Shown here one piece after another: positions 1-5,200 of a stretch of 6,179 bases of DNA (within the stretch, counting starts at the first letter, position 1; the number at the start of each line of letters is the position of its first letter). Below the pieces are notes generated by a model. That model searched no databases, was not told the origin of the DNA, and worked only from the letters and a program-made list of their open reading frames with translations. A program made the position numbers and the translations under genes. The stretch comes from Methanosarcina sp. (GTDB taxonomy: Archaea; Halobacteriota; Methanosarcinia; Methanosarcinales; Methanosarcinaceae): NCBI GenBank assembly GCA_003157235.1, contig PMJC01000255.1, forward strand, positions 1-6,179. The letters run 5' to 3'.

Positions 1-191
1 TCAGGTTCTCCTGTTTCATTTTCATCTCTGAACAAATCATCCATTTCATTTGAAAAAGGATTACCATTTTCCATGTAAATCTCATAAGCTTTTCTCAGGA
101 TATCGACTTCTGCAATTTTCTTTCCCAGGCTGATTGATTTTGACGTCCATAGTCCCATGTTCATTTTTGCTTTTATGACTAAGTTTTCCAT
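1..191 (-). CDS. DUF2934-like small protein, 5' part (runs off left edge)
   Basis: This open frame has 63 complete codons and continues past the left edge without a stop. It begins at the first ATG after an in-frame TAA at 206-204. Met10 and Met12 are alternative starts, and no convincing Shine-Dalgarno precedes any of them. The N-terminus is basic (several Lys in the first 25 residues). Residues about 31-57 contain an AYEIYMENGNPFSNEMDDLF stretch followed by acidic residues. This resembles the DUF2934 pattern of small bacterial proteins (AYxxYxxxGxPxxxxxDDWxxAExE), although the usual Trp is Leu here. The function of that family is not known to me. The gene lies on the same strand as the superoxide dismutase and response regulator genes, 243 bp beyond the dismutase stop, with an 11-bp-period ATTAA array about 160 bp upstream. 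The coding call is moderately secure; the family assignment is tentative because the C-terminal half is missing. Confidence 0.6.
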   Translation of the reverse strand, partial: MENLVIKAKMNMGLWTSKSISLGKKIAEVDILRKAYEIYMENGNPFSNEMDDLFRDENETGEP

Positions 192-351
192 GACCCGGTA
201 TATTTATTATAATCAAGTTCTTATAAATGTCCATCAGCACATATCAGCTTCCGGTATTTTCCGTTTCCGGCATCATTGGTAACTTCTTTAATGCCTGAAG
301 ATCATTCCACTGATCCGGTTGCATAAAAGTATGAAAAGTCAGAATACTGCT

Positions 352-390
352 AATTAAGCAAACATTAATTATTGATTAAGATCTCATTAA
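352..390. repeat. Four-unit ATTAA direct-repeat array, exact 11-bp period (array 1)
   Basis: ATTAA occurs at 353-357, 364-368, 375-379 and 386-390, so all three steps are exactly 11 bp. The preceding bases are a, c, g and c. The spacers differ between units, so this is a phased motif and not a simple tandem duplication. Eleven-bp-spaced direct repeats are the usual architecture of OmpR/PhoB-family binding sites (the pho box, for example), and a regulator of that family is encoded at 1201-1884. The array lies downstream of the dismutase stop and upstream of the minus-strand gene that starts at 191. A weak -10-like CATACT (minus strand, 333-328) lies 18 bp past the last unit. The repeats are read directly; the binding role is inferred. 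Confidence 0.75.
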
Positions 391-396
391 GAATTA

Positions 397-432
397 GGTT
401 GAGGTTGAGGTTGAGATTGAGATTGAGATTGA
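397..432. repeat. Hexanucleotide tandem repeat, (GGTTGA)3(GATTGA)3
   Basis: Six perfect hexamers lie head to tail: three GGTTGA (397-414), then three GATTGA (415-432), followed by a partial GGTT that overlaps the dismutase stop codon at 437-435. The array is therefore the first part of the 3' untranslated region of the dismutase, reading as CTCAAT and CTCAAC units in the transcript, and it cannot pair with itself. It also adjoins the 11-bp-period array at 352-390. The two-block structure suggests successive expansion of two variants by replication slippage. Copy number may differ between strains. Confidence 0.9.
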
Positions 433-434
433 GG

Positions 435-1028
435 TTACTTAAGAATAGCATTCTGGTATCTTTGCTCGACAACCTCCCAGTTGATCAGGTTCCAGAAAGC
501 TTCTATATATTCTGAAAAGTTGTCCTGATAGTCCAGATAGTATGCATGTTCCCAGATATCACATGTCAATAAGGGGATTAAGCCATTGCGCATTGGATTA
601 CCAGCATCGCTTTTAGTTATGATTTCCAAACTACCATTTTGATTTAAAACCAGCCATATCCATCCGACTCCAAAAAATGATTCAATAGATTTGAGAAAGG
701 AATGTTTAAAAAATAATATTGATCCAAAATTTTTTTTAATTATTTCAGCAAAAGAGCCTTTGAGGGAGCTGCTGCCAAATGGCTTTAAAGATTCAAAATA
801 GAAAATATGATTCCAAACCTGGGAAGCATAATTAAACAAGTTACCTTCAGAAACTTTGATAATAGTTTCAAGATCTATATTGACAAATTTCGTATCCTGA
901 ACAAGGCTGTTAAGATTTGTCAGATACCTACGGCAATATTTCCCGTGATGAATCTCAAGTGTTTTTTTCGATATATATGGCTCAAGACTGGCAAGAGAGT
1001 ATGGAAGTTGAATGTAATCAAATTGCAT
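435..1028 (-). CDS. sodB: Superoxide dismutase, Fe/Mn family (iron-type)
   Basis: This gene encodes a 197-residue cytoplasmic enzyme (no signal peptide) that converts superoxide to oxygen and hydrogen peroxide. Its length is normal for the family. The N-terminal helical domain has the LPYSLASLEPYIS start and the first two metal ligands, His27 and His74 (in QVWNHIFYF). The C-terminal domain has FGVGWIWLV, AGNP and the signature DIWEHAYYLDY, which carries ligands Asp157 and His161. Gln70, the outer-sphere glutamine position of E. coli SodB, indicates iron type over manganese type. Tyr35, Trp123, Trp159 and Glu160 are conserved. The oddity is that the conserved second-sphere His (His30 in E. coli SodB) is Tyr31, followed by Cys32. 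The start is the only sensible ATG, and no Shine-Dalgarno is visible. The gene lies 172 bp downstream of the response regulator gene on the same strand, with its own candidate promoter between them. The identification is very secure; metal preference is inferred from sequence. Confidence 0.97.
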   Translation of the reverse strand: MQFDYIQLPYSLASLEPYISKKTLEIHHGKYCRRYLTNLNSLVQDTKFVNIDLETIIKVSEGNLFNYASQVWNHIFYFESLKPFGSSSLKGSFAEIIKKNFGSILFFKHSFLKSIESFFGVGWIWLVLNQNGSLEIITKSDAGNPMRNGLIPLLTCDIWEHAYYLDYQDNFSEYIEAFWNLINWEVVEQRYQNAILK

Positions 1029-1092
1029 AATTTCTAATTTTTATAGTGCACAGATATCCTCTAAATTAGCCTTAGGATTAATCATAGCATCT

Positions 1093-1121
1093 CAAACTAT
1101 AAAATTATAGCAATGCTCAAA
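1093..1121 (-). promoter_or_regulatory. Candidate promoter of the superoxide dismutase gene
   Basis: On the minus strand, TTTG (1121-1118) is followed after 16 bp by TATAGTTTG (1101-1093). This approximates the Bacteroidota -33 TTTG and -7 TAnnTTTG elements, with one base fewer between TA and TTTG. The same stretch also holds a perfect sigma70-like TATAAT (1109-1104), exactly 17 bp beyond the last unit of the ATTAA array at 1127-1165. In that reading the array would replace the -35 box, as a pho box does. A near-palindrome, CTATAA-AA-TTATAG (1097-1110), overlaps both candidates. The predicted leader is about 60-70 nt. Which reading is right cannot be decided from sequence alone. Confidence 0.4.
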
Positions 1122-1126
1122 TCTAA

Positions 1127-1165
1127 GATTAAATCTGGATTAATTTCTGATTAAGGAAACATTAA
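1127..1165. repeat. Four-unit ATTAA direct-repeat array, exact 11-bp period (array 2); candidate response-regulator operator
   Basis: ATTAA occurs at 1128-1132, 1139-1143, 1150-1154 and 1161-1165, again with three steps of exactly 11 bp. The first three units are GATTAA and the fourth is CATTAA. The two units at 1149-1165 and their spacers match array 1 closely: 1147-1170 and 350-373 agree at 21 of 24 positions. The array lies between the response regulator stop and the dismutase start, directly upstream of the candidate sod promoter, where an OmpR/PhoB-type activator would be expected to bind. A lone GATTAATC palindrome (1076-1083) lies nearer the gene and is out of phase. The period and position are seen; binding by the neighbouring regulator is inferred. 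Confidence 0.75.
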
Positions 1166-1200
1166 TAATTATATCCCGATTTTATTCAAATTATTGAAAT

Positions 1201-1884
1201 TCAGCTTTGTGTATCCCCACTAAGGAGGTAGCCAAATCCTTTCTTTGTATGAAGAAGTTTTTGAGAAAAATCTTTGTCAATTTTCTTTCTCAGAGAGTTT
1301 ATATGCACATCAATTACATTTGTGCCAGAGTTAAAAGAATAACCCCAGATACTTTCGGCAATTTGAATTCTGTTAAATACCTTATCTTTATTGCTCATCA
1401 ACAATTCAAGAATTTTATACTCAGTAGCTGTAAGATCTATTTCTTTATCATTGCGTCTGACTTTTTTTGATATTGAATCAAGTTCCAGATCCAGAACTTT
1501 TAAGACAGGAATTAAAGGAGTTTCTTTATTTCGCCGCATTAATGCTTTTATTCGTGCAAAAAGTTCCTGGAAGCTAAATGGTTTGACAAGATAATCATCA
1601 GCACCACAGTCAAATCCTGTAAGTTTATCTTCTACTGAATCCAGCGATGTAAGCATGATAACAGGAGTCATGTTTTTATTATTCCTGATTTTCTTACATA
1701 ATTCGAATCCGGAAATTCCCGGAATAACTACGTCAAGAATTATTGCATCATACTTCCGTGTAAGAGCAAGCTTCTCTCCTATTGTACTGTCGTATGCAAT
1801 ATCAACCAGACAATCATTGCTTTCCAATCCAATCTTAACGAAGGAGGATATTTTCGGATCGTCTTCTACCAGCAGGATTTTCAT
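1201..1884 (-). CDS. OmpR/PhoB-family response regulator transcription factor
   Basis: This 227-residue DNA-binding response regulator has the normal length for the family. The receiver domain (about 1-117) has every expected residue: acidic pair Asp8/Asp9, phospho-acceptor Asp51 (in ILDVVIPG), switch Thr79, Lys101 in the KPF motif, and the GADDYL segment. The C-terminal winged-helix domain (about 128-224) shows LTATEYKILELL, VFNR, IWGY, the recognition-helix stretch TNVIDVHINSLRKKID and the wing motif GFGYLL. When phosphorylated such proteins dimerise and bind tandem direct repeats. A purine-rich AAGGGAGAAG lies 14-23 nt upstream of the ATG, slightly far for a good Shine-Dalgarno. No kinase gene follows it on the same strand, although this subfamily is often encoded as a regulator-kinase pair; the dismutase gene occupies that place. 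The nearest kinase is the divergent gene starting at 2218. The family is certain; the target genes and partner are inferred. Confidence 0.97.
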   Translation of the reverse strand: MKILLVEDDPKISSFVKIGLESNDCLVDIAYDSTIGEKLALTRKYDAIILDVVIPGISGFELCKKIRNNKNMTPVIMLTSLDSVEDKLTGFDCGADDYLVKPFSFQELFARIKALMRRNKETPLIPVLKVLDLELDSISKKVRRNDKEIDLTATEYKILELLMSNKDKVFNRIQIAESIWGYSFNSGTNVIDVHINSLRKKIDKDFSQKLLHTKKGFGYLLSGDTQS

Positions 1885-1907
1885 AATACTTTATGTTCTT
1901 CTCCCTT

Positions 1908-1930
1908 CAAATTCAAATATCTCAAATTCA
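1908..1930. promoter_or_regulatory. CAAATTCA direct repeats upstream of the response regulator gene
   Basis: CAAATTCA occurs at 1908-1915 and 1923-1930, with an extra CAAAT at 1914-1918 between them. The repeats lie 24-46 bp upstream of the regulator start. They could be an autoregulatory site, but the spacing (15 bp start to start) is not the 10-11 bp typical of OmpR/PhoB operators, and the motif differs from the ATTAA arrays. The repeat is seen; any function is speculative. Confidence 0.25.
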
Positions 1931-1950
1931 GATCTAAAAATATAACTAAC

Positions 1951-1979
1951 GCATATTGTAACAAATAAATTAAATATGC
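1951..1979. repeat. Inverted repeat with 7-bp arms
   Basis: GCATATT (1951-1957) is the perfect reverse complement of AATATGC (1973-1979), separated by a 15-base AT-rich loop. It lies in the divergent promoter region about 70-95 bp upstream of the regulator start. It could be an operator for a dimeric protein or chance in AT-rich DNA. It is not a terminator candidate: the stem is weak and no gene ends here. Confidence 0.3.
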
Positions 1980-2190
1980 ATTCGGTCGGTACTGAGAGGT
2001 TAATCCAAAGCAAGTTAAAAAATAACTGGTAATATATTCACTAATCATAAAGAATAAATCTCCGAAAACGTAATAATATTATTTTGAATGCTTATTACTG
2101 GGTTTAACTTATGTAGCAAAAGAACGGTTATACTTAATATTATATACTTAAAGACCAAAATATTCCCTATTAATATTATATTATTATTTA

Positions 2191-2198
2191 TACATTTG
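2191..2198 (+). promoter_or_regulatory. TAnnTTTG -7-type element upstream of the kinase gene
   Basis: TACATTTG matches the Bacteroidota -7 consensus TAnnTTTG exactly and ends 19 bp before the kinase ATG, which would give a very short leader. No TTTG is found at the expected -33 position. The flanks are rich in A and T (TTATTATTTATACATTTG). A chance match in AT-rich DNA is quite possible. Confidence 0.35.
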
Positions 2199-2217
2199 AT
2201 GTACTTACTATACTCCA

Positions 2218-5200
2218 ATGTCAGGCAATTCGAGTGAAAAAGTTCCGATCCTGAACTGGCGATTTTTGTCGAAAATTCTCCCCGCCAGAAGATCAATATG
2301 GATATTGTTCATAACAGTATTATTTATCAGCTTCCTCGATCTTGCCGGCTGGATATTTGACATTGACATCTTTAAAAGTTTCCGATCAAAATGGGAGTCC
2401 ATGGAGTTAATAACTGCGTTGTGCTTTATTCTTTCAACTTTGACTCTGGCTATTATCCAATTGAATTTGCCCCCTCTTACAAAAAGGATACTATCTATGT
2501 CATTTGCATTTGTCATTTGCGCAATAAGTCTAGGTACACTGTCTGTATATATATATTCAATGATCACGGGGCATGAATCATCCATTACGCAGTTATCTTT
2601 TCTGAGTTTATTCCTTTCCCCTCTCTATAGAATGGACATTTTAACGGCAGTTAACTTCATTTTTACAGGGTGTATACTATTTCTTTTTACAGCAGAAAAA
2701 AAGAGAGGCCCGGGCGTTGCACATATAATTACCATTCCTGTTTTTCTGATAAGCTATCTTACAATTATCAGTTATATACTCGATGTATACAAAGCCACTG
2801 ATTTGAAAAACATTTCGGTCGCTTTAAATACTAGTATTGCTTTTTGCGGAATATGTCTGGCTGTTTTGCTAATGAGGCCTGATACATGGCTTATGAAACT
2901 CTATCTTTCCCGCGATGCGGCAGGAATTATTTCAAGAAAGCTTTTCCCGACCCTGGTATTTCTTCCAGTGGTTATCGGATGGTTACGTATACAAGGAGAA
3001 CATGCGGGTGTAATAAAATCTGAAGAGGGAGTAGCACTCGTGGCCATTGCTTATGTATTTTGCTTCATTATCCTTATCTGGCTCACTGCCCGCTCTATCG
3101 ATAAAATTGACCAGCGACGGCGCTCCGTTGAAGAGGCATTACGAGAAAGCGAAGAGCAGTTCCGTACTATTGCAGAAACCGTTCCCATACTTGTATGTAT
3201 AACCCGTACAGCGGACTCAGTAGTTATGTTTACCAATGAGGTAAATAATAAAGCATTTGGTTTTCGTGGTGAGGATATAATTGGTACTAAAGGCCCAAAT
3301 TATTACTGGAATCCCTCGGACCGGGAGAGAATGGTGAAGATATTTAAAGAGTATGGTGTAGTCAGTAATTTTGAACTTAAAGTAAAAAAATCTGATGGTT
3401 CTCCATTCTGGATAATGACATCAGTCCGGCCTATTATCTTCAAAGGCCAGGCAGCAATGATAGGTGCATCAATTGATATTACAGAGTCTAAAAAAATTGA
3501 AGAAGCATTACTTATAAGCGAGGAACGTTTTCGCGCTATTGCCGAGAATATTCCCGATCTTATCGTCAGATTTGATCATGATCTCCGTCTTCAGTATGCC
3601 AACCCGGCTGTTATAAAACGTACAGGATTAACAAATGAATCGCTTATTGGAAAAACCTCATTTGAATATGGTGCTGAGCTGTCATCAAGCAAGATTTGGG
3701 AAAAATCTGCCAAAGAGGTTCTCAGTTCAGGAAAATCTCAACGGATAGAACAACAAAATACGTGGCTGGGAGTGCCTAAAGTGTTTGATACTCTAATTGT
3801 GCCCGAAATAGATCTTCATGGAAAAGTGAGCTCTGTCATAATAATTTCCCGCGACATTACAGAAAAGAAACAGTCTGAAAACGCACTGAAGACTAGCGAA
3901 CAGAAACTGAAATATCATCTTGAAAACTCTCCTCTGGCAGTTGTGGAATGGGACAAGGAGTTCAGAATCCTGCAGTGGTCAAATGAAGCGGAAAGAATAT
4001 TTGGACTCAGAAAAGATGAAGTTCTTGGTGTACGAATTGTTCTTTTAAATATAATTCATAAGGAAGACATTCCAAAGGTTGATAAGACGATAGCAAGGCT
4101 TACAAGTGGCAAGGAAAGCAAGGTTATCTCTCAAAACAGAAATGTAACAAAATCTGGTGAAGTAATCGATTGTATATGGTATAATTCAGTTCTTCTGGAT
4201 GAAAATGGAGAAATGAGCTCAGTTTTGTCACTGGTGGAAGATATCACAGTCCTGAGAAGAACAGAAAAAGAGTTATTCGAGAGCAGGGAAGGTTATAAAG
4301 AGCTTGTAACTAATGCCAGGAGTATTATTGTAAGACTGGATACTGAAGGAAGATTCACATTCGCGAATGAATTTGCACAGATTTTCTTCGGGTTCAGTGA
4401 GGAAGAGTTGCTCGGAAAGCTTGTGACGGATACAATAGTTACTAACACAGAGAGCACTGGAAGAGACCTGGACGAAATGATTGAGAACATAATAGATGAT
4501 CCGGATAAATATTCGGTTAATATAAATGAAAATATTAAAAAGAATGGCGAATTGGTGTGGGTAGAATGGCATAACAAAGCTCTGTTTGATGAGTCAGGAA
4601 TACGAACCGGACATTTAGCGATCGGAATTGACATTACCAAAAGAAAAAAAGCTGAGGAGGCTCTGAAAGTAAGCGAGAAAAAGTTAAGGTCAGTGCTGGA
4701 TGCCACCCAGGAGTCGATATATATGTTCGATCCTGAAGGACACATTTTAATGTCAAATTCAACCGGGTTAAGCCGATTGAATAACATTAGTGAAAATGAT
4801 CTTATAGGTCATCATTTTTCGGAATTCATGCCCTCATCTATTGCCAGATACAGACTGGAAAGACTCGATGAGGTCATCAAAACCGGTAAGACATTGGAAT
4901 TTACAGATGAACGCGCTGAAAGAATATACCATCATAACTTTTTCCCAGTTTTCAATGATGAAAAAGTAACTTCTGTGGTCTCCTATAGTACAGATATAAC
5001 TGAACGGAAAATATCAGAAGATTTACTAAAAGCTAGTGAGGAAAGGTTCAGAACAATTGCGGAATCACTTCCAGTTTTGATCTGCATATACAATATTAAG
5101 GATGCAGCTTTCTCATTTGTGAATGAACATTTTGAAAAAACATTCGGCTTTTATAATGATCAATTGATATCCAGAAAATTACCTGTTTCATTCTTTGATG

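Larger units (their letters stand above)
1885..2217. other. Divergent intergenic control region between regulator and kinase genes
   Basis: This 333-bp, very AT-rich gap lies between two genes transcribed away from each other, so it should hold both their promoters. I see no convincing gene or RNA in it. It contains direct repeats of CAAATTCA (1908-1915 and 1923-1930), a hairpin-capable inverted repeat (1951-1979), a perfect 12-bp palindrome AATAATATTATT (2072-2083), a 12-bp direct repeat TTAATATTATAT (2134-2145 and 2170-2181), and a TAnnTTTG element close to the kinase start. A more GC-rich patch (about 1980-2000, TTCGGTCGG and following bases) stands out from its surroundings, but I cannot assign it. 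No clear promoter for the regulator gene was found. Confidence 0.6.

Noticed and set aside
192..260. Terminator hairpin from the repeated TTCCGG-type motifs near 248-280
   Set aside because: Only four-base CCGG arms pair, and no T-run follows in the right direction.
244..324. A 26-codon minus-strand frame (ATG at 324, TGA at 246-244) with the segment WNDLQALKKLPMMPE, just downstream of array 1
   Set aside because: The composition looks somewhat protein-like, and it could be a small gene or the remnant of a decayed one. However, it is very short, has no ribosome binding site and matches no family I recognise.
352..432. CRISPR or telomere-like array
   Set aside because: The units are only 5-6 bp with no unique spacers of CRISPR length, and they lie internally between genes.
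807..1037. Plus-strand open frame opposite the dismutase gene
   Set aside because: It is antisense to a strongly conserved enzyme and its product has no recognisable features.
1976..2032. An 18-codon plus-strand frame that could be a leader peptide
   Set aside because: It shows no attenuator-type hairpin, no run of regulatory codons and no ribosome binding site.
2088..2237. A 49-codon plus-strand frame overlapping the kinase start
   Set aside because: It is composed mostly of Ile, Leu, Tyr and Asn from AT-rich DNA, lacks a ribosome binding site and overlaps a better start in another frame.
4293..4787. A 164-codon minus-strand frame, and similar smaller frames inside the kinase gene
   Set aside because: They are antisense to conserved PAS domains. 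The Ser-rich hydrophobic translations are typical of reverse-strand shadows.
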